Part shown: positions 52,567-61,617 of the stretch, in pieces
How the letters are laid out: each line of letters begins with the position of its first letter
Numbering within the stretch: position 1 is the stretch's first letter
Assembly: GCA_964516435.1 (NCBI GenBank)
Contig: CAZEZP010000092.1
Coordinates: 1-64,000 of the forward strand
Reading direction: 5' to 3'
From: HGW-17 sp964516435
GTDB taxonomy: Bacteria; Myxococcota_A; Polyangia; HGW-17
DNA: 64,000 nt
Notes under the pieces: generated by a model
The model's input: the letters and a program-made list of their open reading frames with translations, nothing else
Told to the model about the DNA's origin: nothing
Databases searched by the model: none
Program-made: the position numbers and the translations under genes

Positions 52567-55500
52567 ATGGATGCCGTTCCATTCGCACTTCCCCTGTTTC
52601 AACCGCCTTCGGGAATGGGATTGTGGATTGAAGACAGGCAAGCCGGCTGGTCTTTCGAAACGGGGGAAGTGGTCCGATTCTTCGTGTCCAATCCCGAAAG
52701 CGCGAATGATGCGGGATTCGTGAACTGGAAGCCCGTGGAGGGCGTTGATGGCCTGCCGCCGGGCGCATGGCCGCAGACCGATGCGCCGGTGATGCTGGCG
52801 CTCGTGGATGCGCGCGCGCAGGGGCCGGAACGCTGGGCGGCCGGGGATGGGAAACTTTCCCCCGGCCAATGCCGCATCGTGTGCGTGCAGGAATCGGGTC
52901 TGTCCGGGGAATCCTTCCTGCAGGCCGTGCTCCTGTTCGATCATCTGGGCGTGGATGGCCGGTGGATCCCCAACCTTCTCGGATGCGCCGGAGGCGATTC
53001 TGTGCTGGCGCGCTGGCGGAATCTTATTCGCATGCAGGAGGAATGCGGCTCGTGGGAAGCCATCGCCGGAGCGCTGGCGCGCTTCGAGGATCTCATCCTG
53101 TATCGCATCAGCGTCGACGGCATCATCCGCTTCATCACCCCGAACGTGAAGCGCTACGGCTTCGTGCTGGAAGAAATCATCGGCACGCCTCTGATGCGCT
53201 TCGTGCATCCCGAGGATCTGCCCGTGGTGGCCCAGTCCTTCGCGGACCTGGACAAACTGCCCAGGAGCGTGATCCGCTTCCGCGTGCTCGGGCCGAAGGG
53301 AGAGGTGTTCCACGTATGCACGGCGTCCAGTTTCGCTGCCGGTGCCGATGGGCAGATGGAACTCGTGGGCATCATGCGCGAGGAAACGGGGCAGATCACG
53401 GCTTCCCTGCAACTGGAGCGCGCGCGGCGCATCGGGTCCGTGATGCACCAGGTCTCCGGCGTGCTCTTCGGGGCGGCTTCCCCGGAGGATCTGTGTTCAT
53501 CGGTATGCCGCATCCTCGTGGAGGAGGAAGGCATTCCCATGGCCATCGTGCTGGACGTGGAGAATCCGGGAGCCGCCATGGGGGTGTGGCATGAGCGTTC
53601 CTGCCGGGACTGCCGCGGCTTCCTTTCGCGGGAGTTCCTCGAGTTTCTGGCTTGCTATGATATTTCGCGCCCCGTTGTGATTGCGGTGTCCCGGCACGAT
53701 GGGGAATTCAGGCGCTTCCTGAGCCAGCCGGAACTGGCGGAAATACGAAAGATACTGGCCATTCCGATGGTGTACTCCGGGCATCGTTTCTTTGGAAAAC
53801 TCTACCTGTTCGCCCGGAGCGCGGATGCCTTCGACGGGCAGGCGGTGGAACTGGCGCAGCAGGTGGCGATGCTGCTCACCCACGGGGTGCTGGCCATCCT
53901 CGATCGTGTAGAAGCCGCCCGCATCCGAGAGCGCCTGGCGGAGAGCGAGGAGAAGCACCGCCACGTCCTGTCCAGCATCCGGGACGTCATCTACGCGTTC
54001 GATGCCGAAAGCCGCCTGCAGTACATTTCCGAAAACGTCCGTGAAATCTTCCGGGTGACCCCGGACCGCATCCTGGGGATGAAATTCCTGGACCTGGCGA
54101 ATGTCTTTCCCTTCCTGGAAAAGAATTTCTTGGAGGGTTTCATGGAATCTTTCCAGGCGGCGGTCCGGGAACGGAAACCGGAGATTTCCTACCGGATCAC
54201 ATGGGGGGAAGGAGAAGATCGCCATTTCCTGGAGATTCACGAACAGATCCATTACCACGCCGACGGCACCCTGGCCGGCTCCACGGGCGTCATCCGGGAC
54301 GTGACCGAGCACGTGCGCGTGCAGGCGGAACTCGAGCGCAGCGAGCAGAAGTACAGGCTGCTCTTCGATATGTCCCAGGACGCCGTCTTCGTCGAGGATC
54401 TGGACGGGCGGATTCTGGAGTGCAACGAGGCGGCGCTGAGGATGCACGGGTATTCCCGCGAGGAGATGATGCGCCTTTCGGTCCGGGATCTCATTTCGGA
54501 AAACATGCTGGATCGCTGTGATGGATTGATGGAAAGGCTCAGGGAGCAGGGCGGTTTCTGGATGGAGGCCGAGGCGCGCAGGAAGGACGGCACCGTGTTT
54601 CCGACCGAGGTCGCGGCCCGCGTCCTGGATCTGAACGGTGAGAAACTGATGGTTTCCGTGCGCGATGTTTCGGAGCGCCGGCGCCGGGAAAAGGAGCGGC
54701 TGGAGGCCGAGAAGCGCCTGCGCCAGAGCCAGAAGATGGAAAGCGTTTCCCTGCTGGTTTCGCGGCTGGCGCACGACTTCAACAACCTGCTGGTGGGAAT
54801 ACTGGGAAACGCATCGCTGGGGCTCATGGAGACGGCCAGGGAGCACCCGGCCTACATCCCGCTCACGGAAATCGAGAAGGCCGCCGAGGAAGCCGCCATG
54901 ATTTCCCGCCAACTCCTGATGTATGCGGGCGGCTGGAAGCCGAAGCTCCAGCGCGTGGCGCTGTCCGAGGTGCTGGAGCGGGCGGCCCGCGAGATGCAGG
55001 TGGCCATCCCGGATTCCATTCGCGTCATGTACCGCATCGAATCCGGCCTTCCCGCCGTGGATGCGGACCCGGAACATTGCGCCATCCTCGTTTCCCATCT
55101 GGTGGCCAATGGCATCGAGGCCGTCGGCCGGGAAGACGGGCTGGTGATGGTTTCCCTGTTCTTCTGTCCGGAGATTCCGGAAAATCCGCTCACGGAAATG
55201 ATTCCGGAAGGCGTTTCCCGGAGGGGACCCTGGGTCTGCCTGGAGGTGGCGGACAGCGGACCGGGTGTCGCGCCGCAGAATCTGGAACGGATATTCGATC
55301 CCTTCTTCACGACCAAGGAAGGCGCGTCTGGTCTGGGGCTGACGACGGTGGCCGGCATCGTGCGCCATCATGGGGCCGTGCTGCAGGTGGCGTGTATGGG
55401 GGATCACGGAACGGCTTTCCGGGTGTTCTTTCATGTGGAGAGAGACACAGGCGATGTCTCGCAATCCTTCATCGCTCCGATTCGCCCGGAGCCGGCGGCC

Positions 55501-55890
55501 GGCGGCCTGGTCCTGCTCGTGGACGACGATTTCTGGGTGCGCACGGTGGGGTCCCGGGTGCTGGCGGCGGTGGGTCGCGACTGCCGGGTGGTGTCTGGCG
55601 GCCGGGAGGCGCTGGCCCTGGCGGCCGCGGATCCCTGGCGGCTACGCCTGGTCGTGCTGGATCTGCACCTGCCGGATGTTTCCGGCGTCGAAACGTATGC
55701 CCGGCTGCGTGAATTGCGGCCCGATCTCCCCATTCTCGTTTCCAGCGGATGGATCGGCCATATCGAGCCCTTCTGGAAACCCGAGGAGGAAGCCTTCACG
55801 GGCGTGCTGGTCAAGCCTTATACGGCGCAAACCTTCCTGCAGGCCATCGAAGAGCTCGAGATGGCCTGTTCGAAACCGAAAGAAAAGTAG
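52567..55890 (+). CDS. PAS-rich hybrid sensor histidine kinase
   Basis: This is a 1107-residue soluble kinase; no TM segment was seen. After a unique N-terminus (about 1-160) come a PAS (about 165-285), a GAF-like domain (about 290-440) and two PAS domains (about 455-580, 585-705). HisKA follows with His736 in RLAHDFNNLLVGILGN, then HATPase_c (DSGPGV, GLGLTTVAGI) and a C-terminal receiver with phospho-acceptor Asp1032 (VVLDLHLPD) and Lys in VLVKPY. 'HDFNNLL' is typical of hybrid kinases of the deltaproteobacterial type. No partner regulator is adjacent. The C-terminus abuts the amphi-Trp gene, so a link to the GAK cluster is possible but unproven. Confidence 0.9.
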   Translation: MDAVPFALPLFQPPSGMGLWIEDRQAGWSFETGEVVRFFVSNPESANDAGFVNWKPVEGVDGLPPGAWPQTDAPVMLALVDARAQGPERWAAGDGKLSPGQCRIVCVQESGLSGESFLQAVLLFDHLGVDGRWIPNLLGCAGGDSVLARWRNLIRMQEECGSWEAIAGALARFEDLILYRISVDGIIRFITPNVKRYGFVLEEIIGTPLMRFVHPEDLPVVAQSFADLDKLPRSVIRFRVLGPKGEVFHVCTASSFAAGADGQMELVGIMREETGQITASLQLERARRIGSVMHQVSGVLFGAASPEDLCSSVCRILVEEEGIPMAIVLDVENPGAAMGVWHERSCRDCRGFLSREFLEFLACYDISRPVVIAVSRHDGEFRRFLSQPELAEIRKILAIPMVYSGHRFFGKLYLFARSADAFDGQAVELAQQVAMLLTHGVLAILDRVEAARIRERLAESEEKHRHVLSSIRDVIYAFDAESRLQYISENVREIFRVTPDRILGMKFLDLANVFPFLEKNFLEGFMESFQAAVRERKPEISYRITWGEGEDRHFLEIHEQIHYHADGTLAGSTGVIRDVTEHVRVQAELERSEQKYRLLFDMSQDAVFVEDLDGRILECNEAALRMHGYSREEMMRLSVRDLISENMLDRCDGLMERLREQGGFWMEAEARRKDGTVFPTEVAARVLDLNGEKLMVSVRDVSERRRREKERLEAEKRLRQSQKMESVSLLVSRLAHDFNNLLVGILGNASLGLMETAREHPAYIPLTEIEKAAEEAAMISRQLLMYAGGWKPKLQRVALSEVLERAAREMQVAIPDSIRVMYRIESGLPAVDADPEHCAILVSHLVANGIEAVGREDGLVMVSLFFCPEIPENPLTEMIPEGVSRRGPWVCLEVADSGPGVAPQNLERIFDPFFTTKEGASGLGLTTVAGIVRHHGAVLQVACMGDHGTAFRVFFHVERDTGDVSQSFIAPIRPEPAAGGLVLLVDDDFWVRTVGSRVLAAVGRDCRVVSGGREALALAAADPWRLRLVVLDLHLPDVSGVETYARLRELRPDLPILVSSGWIGHIEPFWKPEEEAFTGVLVKPYTAQTFLQAIEELEMACSKPKEK

Positions 55891-55907
55891 AGCAGGAACG
55901 GGGCGGA

Positions 55908-56243
55908 TCAGGTTTCCATCGAATCCGGTTCGGCGGCGTCGCCCGTGGGGGGCGGCGCATCGGGGATGGCCGCTTCCAGGGTGGCGCTCGGAGTTTCCAC
56001 CACATGGCGCCACTCCACTTCCAGTGCGAACTTGCATTTATCTTTCTTGCACTTTGCCTTGACTTCCAGTTCCATTACGCTTTCCCGCGGCAGGAGCAAC
56101 TTCAATTCCCCATCGCCGAACGAGAGGGTGCCTTCCTCCCGGATCTGCGTGGCGAAATCGATGAACAGCAGAGCCAGTTCCTCCGGCCGCACCCATTTTT
56201 CCATCTCCATCTTGTCCTTTTCGAACATCGTTTTGTGGCTCAT
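55908..56243 (-). CDS. Amphi-Trp domain protein
   Basis: This is a 111-residue protein. Residues about 15-80 fit the amphi-Trp pattern: acidic start, VRPEELALLFIDFATQIREE, EGTLSFGDGELKLLLP, VMELEVKAKC, FALEVEWRHV with the terminal Trp. The domain is of unknown function and is strongly associated with GAK (ATP-grasp/HprK-like kinase) clusters. A Lys/Cys insert (KCKKDKCK) could bind metal. The C-terminal tail is Pro/Ala/Asp-rich. The start at 56243 has AGGAGG. It is divergent from the GAK operon. Confidence 0.75.
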   Translation of the reverse strand: MSHKTMFEKDKMEMEKWVRPEELALLFIDFATQIREEGTLSFGDGELKLLLPRESVMELEVKAKCKKDKCKFALEVEWRHVVETPSATLEAAIPDAPPPTGDAAEPDSMET

Positions 56244-56401
56244 TTGCAACCTCCTGGGCTTCCGGAATGGAAGCCTCCTGCGCACTCTAGCACATTGGAT
56301 GCGACAATTTATTGCAATACTAAAATCTTACATAAAAGAAACATTATAAACTTTTCATTGCTGTTTCATAACATTCAGAAAACTGGAATAAAATGATATG
56401 C

Positions 56402-56432
56402 TTGCAAAAAATGAACAATCCTTCCCTATCGT
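56402..56432 (+). promoter_or_regulatory. Candidate promoter of the GAK operon
   Basis: TTGCAA (56402-56407) and TATCGT (56427-56432) have a 19-bp spacer, longer than ideal. It precedes the ATG at 56453, which has a GGGAG ribosome-binding site. Confidence 0.35.
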
Positions 56433-56452
56433 GCATTTCCGGGAGTCGAAGC

Positions 56453-57610
56453 ATGAGCGATTCGCATTCACATCCGTCCCACCTGGAACCCGCAGCGTGG
56501 AGAATTCCCGAAATCACGCCGGAAGACGAGGCGCGTTTCGCGCGGGTCACCGATACCGGAATCGCGGACCCGGTCCGCGGCATCATCGAGCATCCCGGGC
56601 GGGTCTTTCCTCAGGAAGCCTGCGTGCTGGCCGTCCACTGGCATCCCGAATTCGTGCCGCTGGACTGGATCCGCACCCGCGTGGCGAACATGTTTCCGGG
56701 CGCCCGGGAGCGGCTGGTCATTCCCACCCAGCACAACCACATCCTGTGCATGGACGGCTACTGCGGCGTGGAAATCGATTGCCACTCGAAGGAATTCGGC
56801 CTCAAGGTCCAACTGCTCGTCCACTTTTCCGAAAACCGGCTGCCGCATGCCGAGACGTTCAAGGCCATGGCCGAGCATACGTTCCGCTACCGGGCCAGCC
56901 AACTCGACGATTTCCTTTTCGCGCTCCATTCCCCGCAGAAGTGGGAAATGCGGGCGCGTGCGGCCGACGAGGCCGCCCCGCTCAATGAAGACGAGATGGA
57001 TTTCCTCGTTTTCTGGGCGGAGAAGTTGCATCGCCTGCTGGAGAAGAACCGGCATGCCTGCGACCCCCTGATGATTCGCAACAAACTGGTGCTGGACTGG
57101 TTCGACAGCCTGCGGGACCGTTGGGCCCCATCGCTTCTGCACCGCATCGCGGCCGTGCTGCGGGCCGTGAAGATGCAGGTCAAGCGCGAATTCTCGCCGG
57201 AATACTTCTTCCTCACCCAGGAGGTCATCGAGGAGGCCCGCGGTTTCGGCGCCGGCATCATCGTGCCGCATCCGGAGCAGTTCTGGCCCATCCTGCTGGC
57301 CGACTACGACATCGACGGCTATGAGGTGTGGAATCCGCAAAGCCAGGCATATACGAATTTCCTGATGCAGGCGGTGCAGAACATCAACCGCACCGGCCGC
57401 CGGCGCAGCCGCCCTCTGCTTACGCTCATGGGCGACGACTGCCACATGAGCGAGAAATGCAAGCCCGTGGAACTGCAGGATCCGGAAAAGGCCGCCCGGG
57501 AAGTGGGGTGGCAGCCGGCATGGGAGGACATGGCCATCAAGAAGACGCTGGCGATGTACAACATCCGCAAGAGCGCGATAATATCTGAGTACAAACAACG
57601 TTTGGAATGA
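56453..57610 (+). CDS. PHP-like metal-dependent hydrolase, GAK-cluster associated
   Basis: This is a 385-residue protein with the scattered His/Asp/Glu ligands of a PHP-fold hydrolase: VHWHPEFVP (His62, His64), QHNHILCMD (His94, His96), GVEIDCHS (Glu107, His111), LLVHFSE (His124), IIVPHPEQFWP, GYEVWNPQSQ and GDDCHMSEK near the C-terminus. PHP enzymes cut phosphoesters with a trinuclear metal site. The exact substrate and family are not recognised. It is 13 bp upstream of the amphi-Trp gene and heads the GAK block. Confidence 0.6.
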   Translation: MSDSHSHPSHLEPAAWRIPEITPEDEARFARVTDTGIADPVRGIIEHPGRVFPQEACVLAVHWHPEFVPLDWIRTRVANMFPGARERLVIPTQHNHILCMDGYCGVEIDCHSKEFGLKVQLLVHFSENRLPHAETFKAMAEHTFRYRASQLDDFLFALHSPQKWEMRARAADEAAPLNEDEMDFLVFWAEKLHRLLEKNRHACDPLMIRNKLVLDWFDSLRDRWAPSLLHRIAAVLRAVKMQVKREFSPEYFFLTQEVIEEARGFGAGIIVPHPEQFWPILLADYDIDGYEVWNPQSQAYTNFLMQAVQNINRTGRRRSRPLLTLMGDDCHMSEKCKPVELQDPEKAAREVGWQPAWEDMAIKKTLAMYNIRKSAIISEYKQRLE

Positions 57611-57623
57611 CAGGAGGCATGAG

Positions 57624-57896
57624 ATGGGACGCCTTTCGAATCCGCAGGAATTCGAGCACGAATCCATTCAGGACACCCGCTCCATCGTGGAGTACCTCGA
57701 GGCCCTCGTGGAGGGTTTCCGGCAGGGGCGCCTGCTGCTGCGCACGGACGAGAGGGCGCTCTCGTTTTCACCGCAGGGGCTCTTGCATCTGGAAATCAAG
57801 GCCAAGCGGGGAGGAAGCCGCAACAAGATTGCGTTCAAGATCTCCTGGAAGGACGGCGCGGAACTGCGGGATGGCACTCTGGAAATAGGAAAGTGA
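57624..57896 (+). CDS. Amphi-Trp domain protein, GAK cluster
   Basis: This is a 90-residue protein made almost only of the amphi-Trp domain: VEYLEALVEGFRQGRLLLRT, ALSFSPQGLLHLEIKAK, KIAFKISWKDG with the conserved Trp. It is the second member in this locus. It is probably a small cytoplasmic partner or substrate for the GAK enzymes. AGGAGG lies 7 bases before the ATG. It lies 4 bp before the PhoU-kinase fusion gene. Confidence 0.75.
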   Translation: MGRLSNPQEFEHESIQDTRSIVEYLEALVEGFRQGRLLLRTDERALSFSPQGLLHLEIKAKRGGSRNKIAFKISWKDGAELRDGTLEIGK

Positions 57897-57900
57897 CGGC

Positions 57901-59589
57901 ATGTTCGGATCCATCTTCGACAATTTCCGGCTGCTCGTGGCCGAGGTGCGAAAGCAGGTGGAGGAAACCCGCGACTGCGTGCAAAGGCACGACCTTAAGC
58001 AGGCCGACCGGATCCATTCCCGTGACGACTACATCGACACGATGAAAGGCATCCTGCACAACCATGCGGTCCGGGCCATGCTCGAGCATCCGGACATGGG
58101 CAAGCCGCAGGTGGATGCCATCCGGGCCGTGGAAGTCGCCACGGACAACCTCGAGAACATCGGGGACTTCTGCACGCACATCGCCGACCAGTTACACTAT
58201 CTCAAGCATTTCCGGCTGCTCGACGAGTTCGCTCCCGACCGCTATTTCCAGGAGATCCTGCAGACGTTCGACGATATCGAGCCAGCCGTCGTGGGACGGG
58301 AATCCGCACCTGCATTCCGGATTTGCAGTTCCGAATATCGGCTGGACTCCCTGTATAAAAAGGATTTCGACCGCATCCTGCAGGAACTGGAGAGCCGCGG
58401 CCACGTGGGGGATCTCATCACCATCCTCTTCATCGTCCGCTACCTGGAGCGCACTGGCGATGCGCTACTCAACATCGGCGAGGCGGCGCTCTCGTGCATC
58501 CTTGGAGAAAAGTTCAAGATCCACCAGGTCAACATCCTGGACCGGGCGGTCCTGGAACTGGAAGGAATGCAGACGGACCCGGGAATGGCGGATGCCGGAG
58601 AGGAGACGCCGGACCATCTGCAGGAGACGCACGGGCTGGACCGGGTGGAGTATCACACCATCGCCGAGACGCGCTCGGGGTGCCGCATCGGGCGCATCCG
58701 CAACACCGCCCGCCGGGGGCGCGGAAACTGGACACTGTACAAGGAAGGCGCCATTTCGAAACTGGTTCAGGAAAAGCGCAACCTGGAGCGCTGGGAATCC
58801 ATTTTTCCGGGCCTGGTGCCGCGCATCGTCAAGTACGACGAGCACGGGGGCATCGCCAACCTGCTGCTGGAGTACATCGAGGGGAAGACCTTCCAGGAAA
58901 TCCTGCTGGATCCCGAATTCGAGGGACTCGAGAACGTCGTGGACGGGCTTCTGGATCTGCTGGGGCGAATCTGGGAACGCACCCGGGAGCCGGAACCGCT
59001 GCCGTCCGGATTCATGTCCCAGTTGCGCGGCCGCCTGCATGAGATCCTGACGCTGCATCCCTCGTTCGACAATCCGTCGCTGGGGATCGGGAATTTCCAG
59101 ATTCCTTCGTTCTCCCGCCGCATGGCCCGCCTGGAATCCGCGGAAAGCCACCTGATGGCGCCCTTTTCCGTCTTCATCCACGGAGACTTCAACAACGACA
59201 ACGTCATCGTGAACCCGGCGAACCGCCAGTTGCGGCTCATCGACGTCAACCGCTCGCGCATGGGCGACTACCTCCAGGACGTCACGGTGCTCCTGGTATC
59301 GAATTTCCGGCTTCCCATCTTCGATGCACACATCCGCAAACGCATCCGGACGGCCAACCGCAGGACGTTCGAGTTCGCCCGCGACTTCGCCAGGAAGAAC
59401 GGAGACAGGACCTTCGATGCACGCTGTGCTCTGGGAGTATGCCGCAGTTTCCTGACCTCCACGCGCTTCATCACGAACGAGGGTTTTGCGAGGGAAATGC
59501 ACCGGCGGGCCACCTACCTGGCGGACCGCCTGCTGGAGTGCCGGGACCTGGAATGCTTCCAGTTCCCGGATTCCGTGCTGCTGGAGTGA
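57901..59589 (+). CDS. PhoU-like domain fused to an aminoglycoside-phosphotransferase-type kinase
   Basis: This is a 562-residue two-domain protein. Residues 1 to about 205 are a PhoU-like helical bundle (AVEVATDNLENIGDFC, VGDLITILFIVRYLERTGDALLNIGE, both with the E-x-x-x-D/N metal-cluster motifs). From about 235 an APH/choline-kinase fold follows. It has YKEGAISKLVQEKRNLERW as N-lobe, LLLEYIEGKTF as hinge, HGDFNNDN (His427) as catalytic loop and LIDVNRSRMGDYLQDVTVLL as the metal-binding/activation region. The fold phosphorylates small molecules or proteins; PhoU modules bind metal and regulate phosphate uptake. It lies 4 bp after the amphi-Trp gene. Confidence 0.82.
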   Translation: MFGSIFDNFRLLVAEVRKQVEETRDCVQRHDLKQADRIHSRDDYIDTMKGILHNHAVRAMLEHPDMGKPQVDAIRAVEVATDNLENIGDFCTHIADQLHYLKHFRLLDEFAPDRYFQEILQTFDDIEPAVVGRESAPAFRICSSEYRLDSLYKKDFDRILQELESRGHVGDLITILFIVRYLERTGDALLNIGEAALSCILGEKFKIHQVNILDRAVLELEGMQTDPGMADAGEETPDHLQETHGLDRVEYHTIAETRSGCRIGRIRNTARRGRGNWTLYKEGAISKLVQEKRNLERWESIFPGLVPRIVKYDEHGGIANLLLEYIEGKTFQEILLDPEFEGLENVVDGLLDLLGRIWERTREPEPLPSGFMSQLRGRLHEILTLHPSFDNPSLGIGNFQIPSFSRRMARLESAESHLMAPFSVFIHGDFNNDNVIVNPANRQLRLIDVNRSRMGDYLQDVTVLLVSNFRLPIFDAHIRKRIRTANRRTFEFARDFARKNGDRTFDARCALGVCRSFLTSTRFITNEGFAREMHRRATYLADRLLECRDLECFQFPDSVLLE

Positions 59590-59610
59590 ACCCGCACAGA
59601 AAGGACATGC

Positions 59611-60492
59611 ATGAAAATCGGCATCATCGGCACACTGGGAAAATGGTCATCGGAACAACTGGCCGACGAGATCCAGCGCCTGACCGGGCACCGGTTTCTC
59701 GTGGGCATGGATGAAATCGTGATTTCCGGCGCCAACGGCAGGGTGACTGCTCGCGGCGTCGACCTGCTGGAACTGGACGCCCTGGTGGTCAAGAAGATTT
59801 CCGAGCAGTACTCGCACAATCTCATGGACCGCCTGGAGATTCTGCGCAGCCTGGAGCGCCGGGGCCTGCGCATCTTCAGCTCCCCGGATGCGATCGCCAC
59901 CGCGGCCAACCGGCTCTCCTGCACGCTGGCGCTGATGGAGGCCGGCATTCCCATGCCGCGCACCGTCATCACCGAGAGCCTGGAATATGCCGCGTTCGCT
60001 GTTTCCACGTTCAAGCGCGTGGTGGCCAAGCCGCTGTTTTCCACCAAGGCGCGCGGCATGCAGATCATCGAGGAGGGTCCGTTCGCCATGGATCAACTCA
60101 CGGAATTCGCCAGCCGCAATCCGATCCTGTACCTGCAGGAGAAGGTGGAAATCCACGGCCGGGATTATGGATTCGCCTTCCTGGGCGGGAAGTTCCTTGG
60201 CGCCTATGCGCGGGTGGGAAATCCGCAGTCCTGGAACACTACCATCCTCTCGGGCGGCAAGTACGAGCCCTACGAGCCCAGCGAGGAGTACATCGAACTG
60301 GCCCGGCGTGCCCAGGCGGCCGTGGGGCTGGACTTCACCGGCGTGGACATCGCGCTCACCGATGCCGGCCCGGTCGTGTTCGAGGTTTCGGCCTTCGGCG
60401 GCTTTTCGGGACTGAGCCAGGCCAACCAGATCAACGCCGCCCGGCTGTTCGCGGAATACGTCGTACAAAAAATCGAGGAAACGCGCCGCTAG
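59611..60492 (+). CDS. GAK-system ATP-grasp enzyme
   Basis: This is a 293-residue RimK-like ATP-grasp ligase. The N-terminal pre-ATP domain (MKIGIIGTLGKWSSEQLADE) is followed by the ATP-grasp fold (KRVVAKPLFSTKARGMQI as glycine-rich loop, LYLQEKVEIHGRDYGFAFLGG, GVDIALTDAGPVVFEVSAFG). The usual Glu-x-Asn metal site reads Glu-x-Ser here (FEVS), which may alter metal binding. ATP-grasp enzymes join a carboxyl to an amine or thiol. It is sandwiched between the PhoU-kinase and HprK-like genes, as expected for a GAK cluster. Confidence 0.82.
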   Translation: MKIGIIGTLGKWSSEQLADEIQRLTGHRFLVGMDEIVISGANGRVTARGVDLLELDALVVKKISEQYSHNLMDRLEILRSLERRGLRIFSSPDAIATAANRLSCTLALMEAGIPMPRTVITESLEYAAFAVSTFKRVVAKPLFSTKARGMQIIEEGPFAMDQLTEFASRNPILYLQEKVEIHGRDYGFAFLGGKFLGAYARVGNPQSWNTTILSGGKYEPYEPSEEYIELARRAQAAVGLDFTGVDIALTDAGPVVFEVSAFGGFSGLSQANQINAARLFAEYVVQKIEETRR

Positions 60493-60522
60493 GCGCCCTT
60501 CATGCCACAGGAGTTTTTTTTC

Positions 60523-61617
60523 ATGGTTCAGGAATTGTCTGTCGCCCGCATGTCGTCCATGCTCTACCAGATGTACGGCGCCGCCCACCTGCTCGAACTG
60601 GAGTTCGGGACGGCCCGCATCCACCTGCGCTCCAACGAGCCGCGCCTCTTGCAGAAATTGCGCGCATATTTCCAGGCGTTCTTCCAGGAAACCCCGCTGG
60701 AGGCGCCGACGATGGAAATTCTGGCCATCCAGTCGCTCACGCACGATCTGGATCTGCACGTGCTCTTCCACGTGCGGCCGCCGGAGCCGGGAAAAACCCG
60801 GATCAAGGAAGAATTCGCCGACCTACCCGACGGACGGCTCGTGCGCAAGCGGGCCACGGGGATGCTCTTCGCTTTCGGAAATGGCCGCAATGTGGCTTTC
60901 GGGGACTGCCTGGCCAACGACAACCAGGTGGTCAATTTCGTGAACAACCGGTTCATGGAGTTGATGCTCAACCGCGACTGCATTCTCGGGCATGCGGCCG
61001 CCGTGTCCACGGGCAAGCGGGGAGTCGCCATCGCCGGTGTGGCCGGCGCCGGGAAATCGACGCTGTCGCTCAAGTTGCTGGAACGCGGGTTTTCCTTCGT
61101 CTCCAACGACCGTCTGCTGGTGCGCGCGGGCAAAAATGGGCTCGAGATGTCCGGCGTGGCCAAGCATCCCCGCGTCAATCCGGGCACGATCATCCACCAT
61201 CCATCCCTGCGCCGGATGCTTTCCAGCGAGGAAATCGAATACTTCGAAAATCTTTCCGAAACCGCATTATGGACATATGAACAAAAATATGATGTGCTGG
61301 TCAACGATGTGTTCGGGCCGGGCCGGGTCTGCATGGTGTCGCCGCTTGATGCCCTGGTGCTTCTGCACTGGGACCGGGAGAGAGATGCGCCTTTGCAGAT
61401 CCTGCCGGCCAACCTGGATCTGGAACCCGAAGTCATCGAATGCTTCATGAAATCCCCGGGGCTGTTTTATGAACCCTCGGCGGAATCCATGGCCCGGCTC
61501 ACCCCGGAATCCTACCGGGCGCATCTGCGCCGGATTCCGGTATTCGTGCTGCGCGGCGGGGTGGATTTCGAATCCGCAGCCGATTTCTGCAGCCGGATCC
61601 TGCAGGGAGAAGCGTGA
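60523..61617 (+). CDS. HprK-related kinase B (GAK system)
   Basis: This is a 364-residue protein with an HprK-like P-loop core. HAAAVSTGKRGVAIAGVAGA leads into GKSTLS (Walker A about 172-180), followed by LLERGFSFVSNDRLLV, which parallels the HprK 'GHRLVADDRV' element. The N-terminal 150 residues are family-specific. The classic HprK second signature is replaced (VAKHPRVNPGTIIHH). HprK kinases phosphorylate a Ser on a small protein; an amphi-Trp protein is a conceivable target. The start at 60523 is chosen because AGGAG lies 9 bases upstream; 60502 is an alternative. The stop overlaps the next gene (GTGA). Confidence 0.82.
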   Translation: MVQELSVARMSSMLYQMYGAAHLLELEFGTARIHLRSNEPRLLQKLRAYFQAFFQETPLEAPTMEILAIQSLTHDLDLHVLFHVRPPEPGKTRIKEEFADLPDGRLVRKRATGMLFAFGNGRNVAFGDCLANDNQVVNFVNNRFMELMLNRDCILGHAAAVSTGKRGVAIAGVAGAGKSTLSLKLLERGFSFVSNDRLLVRAGKNGLEMSGVAKHPRVNPGTIIHHPSLRRMLSSEEIEYFENLSETALWTYEQKYDVLVNDVFGPGRVCMVSPLDALVLLHWDRERDAPLQILPANLDLEPEVIECFMKSPGLFYEPSAESMARLTPESYRAHLRRIPVFVLRGGVDFESAADFCSRILQGEA

